In this document: positions 9,492 through 21,362 of the stretch, piece after piece
Layout of the letters: each line of letters opens with the position of its first letter
Numbering within the stretch: position 1 is the stretch's first letter
From: Drosophila miranda
Taxonomy: Eukaryota > Arthropoda > Insecta > Diptera > Drosophilidae
Direction of reading: 5' to 3'
NCBI RefSeq assembly: GCF_003369915.1
Contig: NC_046675.1
Coordinates: forward strand, 23,684,001 to 23,748,000
Length of the DNA: 64,000 nucleotides
Notes under the pieces: model-generated
Seen by the model: only the letters and a program-made list of their open reading frames with translations
Told to the model about the DNA's origin: nothing
The model's database searches: none
Translations under genes and position numbers: made by a program

Positions 9492-10689
9492 CTAGACCAA
9501 GAAATCAAAAAAGACAAGAACAATATGGTACATTGCAATTTTGTTCAATAATCAAAAATGACTCCAACGTCAAAAGGCGTTAATTTCAAATTAAGGTAAG
9601 TCGAATAATTACATATGTTTATAATTGTGACAAGGATGTTGAATATATGTATTTTTATTTATTTTTTTGATAACACAGTCAATTTTTGCTTCGTACAAAA
9701 ATTACGTTGTAGGATACTTCGAGTACTTATAATTTGCAATATACTAAATAACTCTGAGACTGCACACTTTCATATGTAATTTTCACTTTACCAATTGATG
9801 GGTTGAAAAGAGAATTGAAGGATATTTCATCGGATTAATTACAAGATACAATGACTGTACCTGACGATCTATGTATCATTGAGGTATGATTGAATTTGAT
9901 CATCGAGCATGATGAACGAGACATGATAGGAGATCCGGTGGAGACCCCCACTGAACGAAAGTAGCATTCATGCCTAATGTGTACATTTTTAGACATTTTA
10001 CGATAATTTATAGAATCTATGCCTGAAATCTATAAAATAATAATCACACTCGGCTATTATACTCCGTGATATTTTCAAATTTCAAACATACACATTTCCC
10101 CCTGGCGTAACCATGTAAAGAAATTAATTTTGTGGAAATTGCTTTAACCTTATTTTATAAGCAATGCTGAGATTTTTATTATATGCTGAGAGATCTATAT
10201 AGCTTGTAATATCCGACGGAAGATAAATATCATCAACAAATGAGTCCCATTCCATGTACACTCATACCCTGGGGGTATCGGGATCGAGATATATTTAATC
10301 ATATGCATTAATATGTGTAAAACAAAACAATCTGAAATAATTTCTTAACTAATTACGTTTTAAAACAGTTTCTTCATATTTTATTAACGAAATAGGGTAT
10401 AAAAATGCCCAAACTCCGGTTGACGTCACATTCCATACTTACGTTACATTCCATACTCTATTACGTTACCACTGTTTTTTGTTGACCATTTTGGCTTAAA
10501 CCATGTTTTAGACACAATATAATAAAAAGGAGTACTTAAACACAGCTAACCTTGTAGAAAATGTATTCGTCAATGGCCTAAAATTATATGGGCAGAGCTA
10601 AAGGTTTTAGTTAGTCTGAATTATTCAACGAAATATCAAATTGAGGAATAGTAACGATTTTTCTCTTACGTGTTATACGTTTTATTTAT
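9492..10689. other. AT-rich spacer with scattered short open segments
   Basis: No gene can be supported. On the plus strand, short frames at about 9785-9830 (PIDGLKRELKDISSD then stop), 9851 (MTVPDDLCIIE) and about 9898-9963 (IIEHDERDMIGDPVETPTER then stop) look coding-like but are in different frames with no good splice sites. They may be a decayed gene. The rest is AT-rich. Confidence 0.35.
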
Positions 10690-10983
10690 TTGACCTTCTT
10701 CGTTAAAAGCTTTTTTAGACTAAATCCAACAAAAGCCAGTATATAAAACAAACCAGTCAAGTAGATAATTAATTCAACAATCGTATACAATTATGTGGGC
10801 ATGGCAAAATATTCTATCTAGCTGGTAATATTCCACGGAAGATCAAAAACGAGGAATGTGTATAAATGAACTGAACTCGTCAGTATATTTACGGTATATT
10901 TTTAAAATGAGACGGTATATTTTGGTATATTTCTGAGGGTCGGACGGCATATTTTAACGATAAATACGCGGTTACACTGGGCC
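10690..10983. repeat. Right arm of the inverted repeat with promoter module
   Basis: Reverse-complement partner of 2690-2978. Its outer 100 bp (10880-10980) hold three or more GGTATATTT-type boxes, GAGGGTCGGACGG and CGGTTACACTG (one mismatch to Motif 1), ending next to the start of the first Cerk leader exon. Confidence 0.7.
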
Positions 10984-10985
10984 AC
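10880..10985 (+). promoter_or_regulatory. Distal Cerk promoter (Motif 6 cluster plus Motif 1-like box)
   Basis: Motif 6-type boxes at about 10892 and 10912-10932, and a Motif 1-like box at 10969-10979. The polarity is towards the plus-strand leader that follows. TATA-less housekeeping type. Confidence 0.6.
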
Positions 10986-10989
10986 ACTC

Positions 10990-11488
10990 AAAAAAAAAAT
11001 TCTTCGAACGGGGTCGGTTGCGTCGCGCGTTTTTCTTTTCTTTAGAAAAACATTTTAAAATGTTCAATGCATAAATTGTGAACAATCAGTTCTGTGCATT
11101 AAAACATTTAGTTTTAAAGTGCTTGTTTAGTGTGGAATTCGAATCATAATTGGTTTTAGAGTCGAAGTTTGTGGGAAACAACCCTTTCCGACGTGTAAAT
11201 CCTCCCTTCGAGCATTTCTAACGGCAGTTTGAGTTTGTTAATTGTTATTGCAAATTCTTCTGTACAGAGTTTTTGAGTAGTTAAAGTAGCTAATTGAAAA
11301 AGTCATTAAGAATTGCCGTTAGTTTTCCCGTCTTATCTGTAGTTGTTTGTGCTTGAGAGTGTGTTAAGTGTGCGAAAGTGCAATGCGTGTCCGTATTGAA
11401 TTTTCTTGATTTCCCCAACCGCGACGTAGCTGCATTCAACACTTACACACGGTGCTTGTATGGATATACGGATATACCTATATAATAG
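10990..11488 (+). other. Candidate distal 5' leader exon of Cerk
   Basis: The stretch from the promoter module to a strong donor (TAG then GTAAGT at 11489) has the A/T-rich composition of a fly 5' UTR and no long reading frame. The next plus-strand acceptor with coding sequence is Cerk at 16821, so this is most simply a Cerk leader spliced over 5.3 kb. The start position is approximate. Confidence 0.5.
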
Positions 11489-14400
11489 GTAAGTTGTCCC
11501 CACACCCCACCCCTGCCTCGTTTAGTCAATTACAATCAGCAACCGGCATTCCAATTGGATATTGGATACTCTTGCAACAACAGTAAAACATTTCTATCTA
11601 TTGAAATAATGGGCAGACAAACAAGTCGGGCACACATACATGAATGTATACACACAAATTCTCTCCCCATACACTCACAGGAATTCCGCAAGCTCACACA
11701 CACACACACACACACAAAAGCTACAGCTGAGTTGTTGCTGTTGTTCTCACAGCTGTCTGGTATTGTGATAACTGTGTAAGGGAGAATTCCAGTGGGGGAG
11801 AGGATGGAATGATGCTGCCCCCAATTGGTTTCGCTGCATCTCTGTCTAATACTCTCCCCCTCGCACATGCTGTTTTGGGCGAGTGCGAGTGCACTGAAAA
11901 AGCCCTGCTGTTCGGGCGTTGCAACACATTCCCATTTGGCACGTGGCCAGGAGCTAGAACAACTGTAAATGCATACCAGATACAGTGGTCACTGGATAAG
12001 AATAACTTTTTAAGAATAGAAATTATAGAATTTCTAAAAACTAAAACTAAACCAAAAGAAAGTGAAATTTAATTTATGAATTAAGTCTCTTGGGAAAGTG
12101 TAGCTAAGTGGTTCTTTTTTAGAGCTACCCCTGTACCTTACACAATTTTTGTTTAATTTCACTGCAATTTACATTTCTTCAGATCATTTTGTTCAGGCAT
12201 AAAGCAAAAAGTTTCTTTAGAACAATTTCCTTTTGATTTTCTTTGGCCAGCTGGTTTTCCTGGCTTTCTGGGTCACAGATTAATGGCTTCACACATTTTA
12301 GTGGGAGCTCTTAATGTTATGTTATTTCTCTTATCGATTGCGTGTGTGTCTGTGTGGTGTCTGAAAGGTCAGACGTGGGCTGGATCTATGACCGACTGCG
12401 ACAAAGCGGGTCAAGTTTGTAGCAGACGGTGCACAAGGGTTTAGTTAGAACATGTTAAAGGGGTATTAAAATAGCGGTAAATACCCCACTGCTTGTCACT
12501 TAGCAAGCAGTTTAATTTCCTTATTTATAAATCTTCCATTTAAATTGAATTTTAAAGCCAATTATTATGGTCTTAAGTGGTTTCTTTTTACTTATCAAAG
12601 AAGTGATACTTTTTGCTATATTTGATAAATGTGTCCTCTTATCGGTGGACTCCCCCTCTGTGGAGGGAGTCAACATTTCCGCTCTGAAAATACACACACA
12701 GATTGATTTATATTTTATCGTATGCCACGAGGTCTTATACTCCGCTCCGCTCAAAAGTGTCTTACAAGCTTTAATGTATTTTAATTAAATATTTATTGAT
12801 ATCATGTGTTCGGATATGAGTCACTTTTAGTGAAATTTACAACTGAGAACTCTGTTTGTAGGACACACATGTTCAAAGATTATCTATTATTATCGATTCG
12901 TAAGATTTTCAGTGTGAAAGTTCGAGAATTTCAAATATGTATCTTTAGGAATCATGCCCCTTTTCTACACGTTGTACCCCAACCCCCATATAATACTAGA
13001 TGTCATCGGTCATATCTTATCTTTGGTAAACGAATAGCGCAAAAAAATATATAGTATTCTCCGATTGCTTCACGAGATAACCCTCGAATACACATATGTA
13101 CACGCACACATGTGTACATGAGTCGTATATGGGGTACTAAAGCACTCGAATGTTATTGTTTGGTTTTAGCGATAAGTCCCGTCCTTCTGAACAATAGATT
13201 CTTTGGGGTTTGTACTCTCACAAAGGGCAGTACTCTCGTACCTAATGGAGCCAGCTTGTTTGACTAATCGACAAACTATGATGTTAAACAGTTAATCATT
13301 GCATCGCTTGCGTGACCCTTAATTAGGGGCTAACATCATCATTTTGTAGAGATTCGTGGCATTTGAAAATAACAAATGGGAATAACAGCCGCCATTAGCG
13401 GCATTTATTAAGAATATATCCCCCATTTTTTTTATTTTTTGTGGAATAGGAAATGAGTGGTTTCCTCCCAATCAGAAATATCCCCCACTTTCCGTTCATA
13501 TTTGATTTTATTTACTTATCGTGTATTTTGTTTACACATTTCCTGAGGAGGCCGCCTCTTGTTTTTTCCGATGAGAGGTACATCCGTGCCCCCATCCCCC
13601 ATTTATGATTGATTTGTACATAGAAAACAGAGAGAGTGCAAAGCAAACATTTATTTTGAGACCATGTTTATTTATAATTAAGTTTTGTTCGTATTCCCTC
13701 TACAAAAGGCATTTCTTTTGTAAAAATTAATTACTTTTTGGCATCAAAAATAGCTTCGAGTGTCTGGCTCTGCCTTCAAGATGAAAATGCCTGCAGTTTT
13801 TGCATTTAATTGGCAAAAAGCGAGAAAGTGAAGATGATTTTGTTTGTGAGATGCGATTTATGTATAGTATAATGAGGTTTCTTCAGAGATGTATCCTTAG
13901 ACAGGGGTTATAAATAAATTAATGGATTCCGGTCTCCATAAAGGGCTCTAATGTATCTGAATCCCTTCCCACAATCCCCTCTTTTCAAAACCAGTAATCT
14001 AGATCACATTTTCCCATCATTTTTAGTCAAATAAAATAACATCCAAAGCCATTCAGAGAATTGATTGGTAAGTTCTTTAAGTTCTTCCCTCCCCCTGTTT
14101 GAGGCATCATTTAAACCAAACATTCCAATGGCCAAAATAAACTTTTTATATTTGAACGACGACCATAAAAAAGCAAACATTATAGCGAGCTTAATTAACT
14201 TTTTGCACTGCCATTTGAGTGCCCTTCATGGCCGAATGGCTGCAGTTAAAGACCCCATCAAAATATGAGCATCTGAATGTCAAGATCGGAATATATATAC
14301 CCGTACCCGTACGAGTAGTGGCAGGAAATGACTCAAAATTGGCTGCAGAGTCACAAGTATGGTGCAGCAGCCGTTTCAATGCAGCTTCCGTTGAGATCTT

Positions 14401-14590
14401 GAGTACAAGCCCGGTTATTTTTTGAACAACAGAGCGATTCAAGGCGAAGGTCAAGCCGTGTGCTGCACGCAATCGGAACGGAGAGGAGAGAGCAGAGCAG
14501 ACGAGAGAGAACTCGTTTTCCAAACTGCTTTTTGAGAGCGAACGCAGCTTCCTCACTCTGCTGCTGTGGCTGAGTGGCTGAGCGATTCTA
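11489..14590 (+). other. Cerk first intron, distal part
   Basis: No gene seen. It contains a (CA)n run at 11695-11716 and AT-rich sequence with only chance reading frames. Confidence 0.45.
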
Positions 14591-14659
14591 AAACTTAGTT
14601 TTTTTGCGGGTTTTGGGTGCTGCGGATCGGTCCGGTCCGTTCGGTTCCGTCTGTCTGGC

Positions 14660-14850
14660 TGTCGCACTTTTCAGTGGGGGATAACCTTGAACGTTGCCTC
14701 ACACGACGCGTGAAACGGGGGTCTCTGGTCCGTCGTCTGTCAACCGTCGGTGTGTTCAGTTCTGGTTTCAAGTATTCAAGTGTCTGGTCTCTAATTAGCA
14801 AAAACAAATTGCTGGAGCTCTCGAGAGAGTCGCCTTGTGGCTGACTAAAG
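14660..14850 (+). other. Candidate proximal (alternative) 5' leader exon of Cerk
   Basis: Ends in CTGACTAAAG followed by a GTATGA donor at 14851. Possible initiators matching TCAGT occur at 14671 and 14756, the second an exact TCAGTT with a DPE-like GGTCT about 28 bp downstream. This would be a second promoter of focused type, unlike the Motif 1/6 distal promoter. Confidence 0.4.
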
Positions 14851-16821
14851 GTATGACTAACTAAACATTGAATATATTATATTTATACACGGTACGGTGG
14901 GGCGTACAAGGGTAAACACAGGTGGAAGAAGGTGGGGAAAAACAATTAACTATGCTATATTGTGCTATAAACTTGAAACTTGAAATTCCACGCTAACTTT
15001 AGACTTTGAAAATCAAACAAAAGGGTATAGAATGCACCTACATCTACCTCTTTTAATGATTATAATATTAACCGGTATAGTTTCTATCTACCAAAAAATC
15101 AAATCTCTCCTCAAAAATTAGAGTATTCCTTAGAGTATTCATTGATCTCCGGATATATTGAATTACTGGATACCCCCATATTCGAAATATCATTGAACAC
15201 ATTCTCTTTTCCACTCTCTTAAATAAATTTGCATAGACATATGAAAATATTCAGTTTGTTCTTCTCAAATAAGAAAAAGATTCATTGTTCTTCGGGGCAT
15301 AACTCTTAAGAACTCAACTCTCAAAGATGTTTATCCCAGAGTTTATTTTCAGTGTCTCTCGCTCTCTGGATCTCCGTATCTATTTTTGTGTCAAATATCT
15401 AATGCATAAAATTTATGGAGCAAACATGACCTGAATGTGGGAGTAGTTTCTAGCATTGAAATACGAGTGTTCTGGAGATTATTTTTAAGGAATTCCGTCT
15501 TTTTTATGGTATTTTAATGAAACACTTTGCTTTGAGTTTTGCTTTGATTTCTAAAGAACTCTACTAAAAACCGTGAATTTTCAAAGCAATTCTTGGATTT
15601 ATTTAGAAATTCTTGGGTCTCTTTGCCCAATTCTTGAATGATCTACTTCCCTTTTCCCTTGCATTTCCCGCTTGAAATTGAGAGTTCAATCAACTCTGCG
15701 CCTGCATTGTGTCTTTTGTGTTTCCCCTTCTTCGATTGCAAAAGCAAGAAACATTTTAAACCAGTTTTTCTTTACAAATTTACACTTTTGCGCAGTGCCC
15801 CCAAGGCGTCCGTCCTCACCTCACGTTGGTTCGAGTTCAGTGCGCTATGAGCACGAAATAAGTGTAGCACATACCTATGTACTTATAGCCATATATATAT
15901 GGGTACAATCGTGTGCACAATCATGCTTATAAGGTTATATGGTAAGAGGTGGAACAAGTTCTCAGAATGTGCACTTTTTTGTGCCGCTGATAAGCACTGA
16001 AACGACGAAGCGAAGGCAACTATATATTTATGGAAGGAAAAGTACAATATTCCTGAAGGGGACTTGCCAGTAATCCCATAAGCAGTGCACTGCTTGATGG
16101 AAGACGTGATAATGGATGGCATACTAGGGGGAAATTTTATTTTTACTCAAGGGAAGATATGTTTTGTAAATGGGAGAGAACCCATGTGGATTAAATGTCA
16201 GTTAAATGAGGGTTTTACTATCTTTAAGGTGCTTATAGATGGGATTTCTTCTGCATGGAACCCCCCTTAAATTATACTTTTATCCGAAAACTCTACATTT
16301 CTGAGTCACACATTCCTATGACCCGTCTGCCCTGTTTATCAATAATCACTATCATCGTTATGAACCGCATTTGATGGATGGTTTGGATACTGCAATATAA
16401 TGACTGTTATTATACGCCGAAATATGGGTTTAGTTGATGATCATTGAACCGCATAGAACCTTCATTCAACGAACGAATGTTGTTGGGGGTTTCATCAAAA
16501 GTTTTCATTGAACAAATCGTTAGCATGGAAATGCTAATGACTCTGAAAGATTTGATTGGATTACTGGATCGGGAGGGGGTAAGCCCCCCCACTCTGTACT
16601 CTTTACCTGTTCTTTTATCACCTCTTCCTCCATCTCTCATTACATCAATTAAGACGAAAAAAAGAGAATGGAGGCGACGCGTCGTCGTAACTCAAAATTA
16701 ATGGCAGAGACGAATCACCTTTTCTTCACCTCCCAGCAGCTCCACCACTCCCCCTGCTGCTTTTATGCCCTCCCGTTTGCCGTTTCTAATGGAAACCTGT
16801 TTTCTTTTCTGCCTTTTGCAG
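14851..16821 (+). other. Cerk 5' intron, proximal part
   Basis: AT-rich with no supported gene. A good polypyrimidine tract and acceptor (CTTTTGCAG) end it at 16821. Confidence 0.5.
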
Positions 16822-16851
16822 CGCCGACAAAGCCATCGACGGAGAGCAGAG

Positions 16852-19040
16852 ATGACGCAAAGCAAACAGTCACTGGGGGGGTCATCCACCTACGCCCCCT
16901 GCTCCTCCAACAACTATGGGACCTGCTCCTCCGCCACAGCCACGGCAACAGCAGCGGGAGACCTCTCGCCGTCGCATGACATTCTGCTGAACAATTTCCA
17001 GTTAAAGAAAAAGTCCTATCGGGTGCTGCTCCATGGCCAGCAGCTGGTGTGGGAGCGCATGCAGAAGGTGAAGCAGTCGAAGAGCAGCCAGGAGACCAAG
17101 GCGCCGCTGCCCGAGGATCCGCCCTCGCCGGAGGGACAGCGCGGCTATGGCCCCAAGAGTCACATACTCCATGTGGACGATGTGATCAGCGTGCGGGCGG
17201 GAGACACAAAGATAGCCTCCATACAGCCGCCGAATCCCCAGGCCATAAATGCCCAGGGGGAAGCCGATACCAGGCCCACTTCTCAGTACCTGACCATCAA
17301 CTATGCCCTGCGCCTGACCAAGTCCCAGACGGACTGCAACCGCTGGGAGCTGCGACGCGTCACGTTCTTCAATGCGGACCCGTACATTGTGCGGCAGTGG
17401 GACCAGGAGCTGCAGGCACGCCTCCACCAGCCATCGAGCACGCGAATGCGAGTGCGCCGCCTGCTGGTGTTCATCAATCCGTATGGCGGGCGGAAGGCCG
17501 GCTCGCAGACCTATGAGCGACATGTGCGGCCCATATTCCAGTTGGCGGGCATCGATGCCACGTGCATTACCACCCAGCGGGCGAATCAGGTGAGGGACAT
17601 CCTGCTGAGCCACGACCTGAGCTGCTACGACGCCGTCTGCTGTGTGGGTGGCGATGGCACTGTGGCGGAGGTCATCAACGGCCTGCTGTTCCGGCGAATG
17701 CGGGAACTGGGCATCGACGAGCAACGACCCTCGTACATACCGCGACCTGAGATCCCAGTGGGTGTAATCCCAGCCGGAAGCACGGACACCATTGCCTACA
17801 GCATGCATGGGACGGCAGATGTCAGGACGGCGGCCATACATGTGATCCTCGGCCAGCATCGCGGCCTGGACGTCTGCAGCGTCAGCAACAGCCAATCGCT
17901 GCTGAGGTTCTGCGCCAGCGTCCTCAGCTACGGCTACCTGGGAGATGTGGCTGCCCAGAGCGAGAACTACCGCTGGATGGGGCCCAAGAGATACGAGTAC
18001 AGCGGCGTCAAGGCGTTCATCAACAACCGGGGCTACGACGCAGAGCTGCGGCTGCTGGAGGAGCCGGATCTGCAGCCCACGCCGCTGGAGGAGCATCTCC
18101 CGCAGAGTCCGGACAGTGTGTGCTCTCTGGACGAGTCTGTGCCCTCCATTTGCTATGCCAATTGCCAGCGCTGCAGCTTTGCCAGCTCCATGCAGGAGCA
18201 GCAACGCTCCTCTCTGTTTGTCCACGCGGAAGACGCAGAAGTGGAGAACACAAGCAGCGCCACACTGGAGGAGGCCGACCCAGAGGAGTCCCATCTAACG
18301 CCCAGCGAGGCGGCTCTGCTCAGACCCAGGCCGCGGCCCGACAAGCTCCAGCTGCCAGTGGGCAACGTCCACTCCATGAAGAGCCTTGCCTCTGAGCAAT
18401 GGAAGGTCATAAAGGGCAACTTCTTCATGATCTGCGGCGCCAATATAACCTGTGCCTGCGCCCGCAGTCCCAACGGAATCTCCCGGTATAGTCATCTGGG
18501 CGATGGCTGCCTGGATCTGATTCTCGTCAAGAAGACTTCGTTGCTCAATAATGTGAGATTTCTGTTAAATACAGCCGGCCGAAGTGGAGATATAGTAAGT
18601 ATTTTAGTGCTTTGCGCTAGAATTGTATTAACACAATTTGTTTTACAGCGAAATTTACCCTTTGTGGATGTCTATCGCACAAGAAAGTTCCAGTTTAGGA
18701 CATTCGCAGCGGCCAATGGTGAGGACTACAGCATTGCAGGCTCTTGCCAGCCCATAGCACAGGCGGAGGTCGGCAGCAGCTCCTCCTCAGAGTATTCCAG
18801 CTGGAACTGTGATGGCGAGGTGGTCACCGACTTGGACATAACCATGAGGTATTGCCTCTTGAGATTCCCTCAAGCAAAAGCTAATGATCATCCTCTCTCG
18901 CACCTTCCAGATCGCATTGTCAGCTTATAGAGGTCTTCATGCGCGGTCCGCATTCCTATAGCAAGCCGCTCAAGAGCGGCACTGCCCCCTCAACGCCAGC
19001 CAGCTCCAGCGACAATGTGTATTGCTGCTGCAAGGACTAG
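16852..19040 (+). CDS. Cerk: Ceramide kinase
   Basis: Exons 16852-18594, 18649-18848 and 18911-19040 (introns 54 and 62 nt, GT-AG) encode 690 residues. The ATG at 16852 is the first after the acceptor at 16821; 30 nt of leader precede it. Order of parts: a PH-like N-terminal region (about 40-190), then the diacylglycerol-kinase-type catalytic domain starting RRLLVFINPYGGRKAG (about 202-217), the nucleotide-binding GGDGT at 266-270, PAGSTD at 307-312, and the SYGYLGD block near 359. The C-terminus ends CCCKD. A long Ser/Glu-rich linker separates catalytic blocks around 400-520, as in animal CERK. The enzyme makes ceramide-1-phosphate from ceramide and ATP at internal membranes and limits ceramide levels. 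The CERK-type Cys-rich motif (ITCACARSPNG) separates it from sphingosine kinase. A polyadenylation signal lies at 19329. Confidence 0.93.
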
Positions 19041-20029
19041 AAGAAGGACAAATTAATCTAAATCTAAACCTAAACCTAAACCATTTGGCCGTGACAAGTA
19101 GCTTGTAGTTTTGTGTAGGGTATTCGTATTCGTAATCGTAAGGGTCTCCCCTCAATTATTATTGTTTTAGCATAGCTCAAAAGAAACCATGTAACTGATA
19201 TTCTTGACTGTATTACGGCATCTGAAAGATGCGCCAAGCAAACGGAAACATTCCAATCCCCAAAGGAAAGGTCTGCATTATACATACACTGAAATATATA
19301 CATATATATTATATATTTGTATACTGGCAATAAAAACAAAGTGTTTTAATGTTTAAATTCAAAATTAAAATTGTTTGCTCTTTTAGGAAATGGATAATTT
19401 CGTCTGTCCAACCTATTAAATTCCGATAGCTTTCGGTACACGGATTTATCAGAATCTAAAGATTTGAAATTTGTCTTTAAATGAATCAGGAACTTGATTA
19501 ATTGATCTAAATTTTTGTTGGGGCAGCTATAAAGCAGTCCGGGTTATAAATATATCTCACAAACTGCGAGCCAATACCTATCCTATGTATTCATGTCGAA
19601 CAGAGAATATTATGAAACTTGAAGAATTTTAGCGCAGTTCGGATGAAAGATATCTTGGCTACCTTTTTTGTAAGGAAAAAAAATGGGTGGATATGCAAGG
19701 AACAAACATAGGGTATACAAGTGTCCATTCTCCATAAATGTTTTTTTGATATGTAGCAAACGCGTAGTTACCGTGTCGCAACAATGTAAAAAAGGACATT
19801 TCGTTGAACTGTTTAAATAGAGGGGGCTTAAATGGGCTAAATTCGTTGCATCCCTGATTTGGTATTTTTTGAGGTCAAAATTAACCTATTAAATACAACT
19901 TTTTAAAGGTTTATTTAAGAACAAGAGGTATATAAACTTTTCGCCCTCTCAAATCGAACTTACGTGCATCATTTATTTTTCGATCATTCACTTTCAAACC
20001 ATTTCTATTTGTCGCTCAAGTTTTTTGAA
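19041..20029. other. Cerk 3' UTR and intergenic spacer
   Basis: AATAAA at 19329-19334 probably ends Cerk. From 19340 to 20029 I see no gene. The sequence is AT-rich and might hold old repeat remnants that I cannot assign. Confidence 0.45.
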
Positions 20030-20103
20030 ATGAGATGATATGTTTCGGTATATTTCTGAGGGTCAGACGGTATATTTTAATGATAAGTCCGCTGGTCACA
20101 TTG
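20030..20103 (+). promoter_or_regulatory. Prosbeta7 promoter: third Motif 6 / Motif 1 module
   Basis: TTTCGGTATATTTCTGAGGG, then CAGACGGTATATTTT, then CTGGTCACATTG (Motif 1 class). The order and most bases match the modules at 2.7 and 10.9 kb over about 70 bp. It lies about 90 bp before the Prosbeta7 ATG. Confidence 0.65.
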
Positions 20104-20188
20104 TTTATTTGTGCTCGTCATTCTCTGGCAAAAAATCGCTAACAATTTAAGATTTTCTATTATTATTATTAAAAACGAGTAAATTAAC

Positions 20189-21120
20189 ATGTTGAACAAC
20201 TACAACAGCATGGCCCAGCCTTTGTGGCAGAATGGACCCACACCGGGGGCGTTCTACAACTTCACTGGCGGCGCGCAGCAGACCCAGAAGTTGCCAAAAG
20301 AGCTGACCGCGGCAGGCCCTTTCGGAACAAAGCGCAGCACGTAGGGTGCCATTGACTATATTGAATCCACTTCATAATTAATACTACTTCCTTCCTCAGC
20401 TCTTCCATTACCACAGGCTCCTCCGTTTTGGGTATACGATACGATGGCGGCGTCATGATTGCTGCTGACACACTGGTCTCCTACGGCTCTCTGGCACGCT
20501 ACCAGAACATTTTGCGCGTATTTCCCATTAACAATAACATCATTTTGGGCGGCGGTGGCGACTTTGCCGATATACAGTCGATCAAGCGCACCATTGACCA
20601 GAAGATGATCGAGGATCAGTGCTATGCGGATGGCATCACCATGAAGCCCAAGGCTCTGTCCAGCTGGCTGACGCGTGTCCTCTACAATCGTCGCTCGCGC
20701 ATGAACCCCTTGTACATTGATGTGGTTGTGGGCGGCATTGAGCAGGATGGTACGCCATACCTGGCCAATGTAGATTTGCGTGGACGTGCCTATGAGGATT
20801 ATGTGGTGGCCACAGGATTCGCACGCCATTTGGCTCTGCCTTTAGTCCGCGAACGCAAGCCAAAGGATCGTGAATTCACAGCCGAAGAGGCTTCCGAATT
20901 GGTAGGACAAAGACTGCAATTCCGTCCTAAAGAACTTAATGATTGTAATCCTTGTTTTTGTTTTTAGATCCGTAAATGCATGGAGGTGCTCTACTATCGT
21001 GATACCCGCAACATGGCCCAGTACACTGTTGGCGTTTGCAACGCCAGCGGCACCACTATCGATGGACCCTGCAAGGTCAGCGAGAACTGGACCTTTGCCG
21101 CCACCATCAAGGGATATTAG
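20189..21120 (+). CDS. Prosbeta7: 20S proteasome subunit beta type-7 (PSMB4 ortholog)
   Basis: Exons 20189-20340, 20400-20901 and 20968-21120 (introns 59 and 66 nt) encode 268 residues, starting MLNNYNSMAQPLW. The propeptide runs to about the SSITTGSSVLGIRYDGGVMI junction; the Ntn-hydrolase fold follows with AADTLVSYGSLARYQN, the GGGGDFAD segment, SWLTRVLYNRRSRMNPLY and CMEVLYYRDTRN. Beta7 is a non-catalytic beta-ring subunit whose C-terminal arm locks the two half-proteasomes together in nucleus and cytosol. The gene converges with the TMEM9-like gene. A polyadenylation signal AATAAA lies at 21181. Confidence 0.95.
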
Positions 21121-21362
21121 AGTAAAACTCCGATAGAGCCGATAGAATGTATGATTTAAGCTTGTGGCGGTTTTTCGATGAATAAAAATTACTTTTCCAA
21201 TCAAAAATTCGTTTACATGTAATATATTTAAATAAATTGTGGCTAGATATATGATAATTTTGATCAAACTAATGAGTGGCCAATATGGTTTACTGCTTGG
21301 AATACATGTCTTAAGTCGCCTTCGCTGCTAATCCACCTTTTGCTCAAAGCCCCCTGCTGGTC

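Noticed and set aside
9898-9960. Possible C/D-box snoRNA (ATGATGA and ACTGA boxes)
   Set aside because: The box distance of about 45 nt is too short and no terminal stem is visible.
14301-14667. Arg-rich 158-codon minus-strand frame near the proximal Cerk promoter
   Set aside because: It lies opposite GAGA-rich promoter sequence, with no coding bias or family signature.
17002-18294. 430-codon minus-strand frame opposite Cerk
   Set aside because: Antisense shadow caused by high third-position GC of the kinase exon; no family resemblance.
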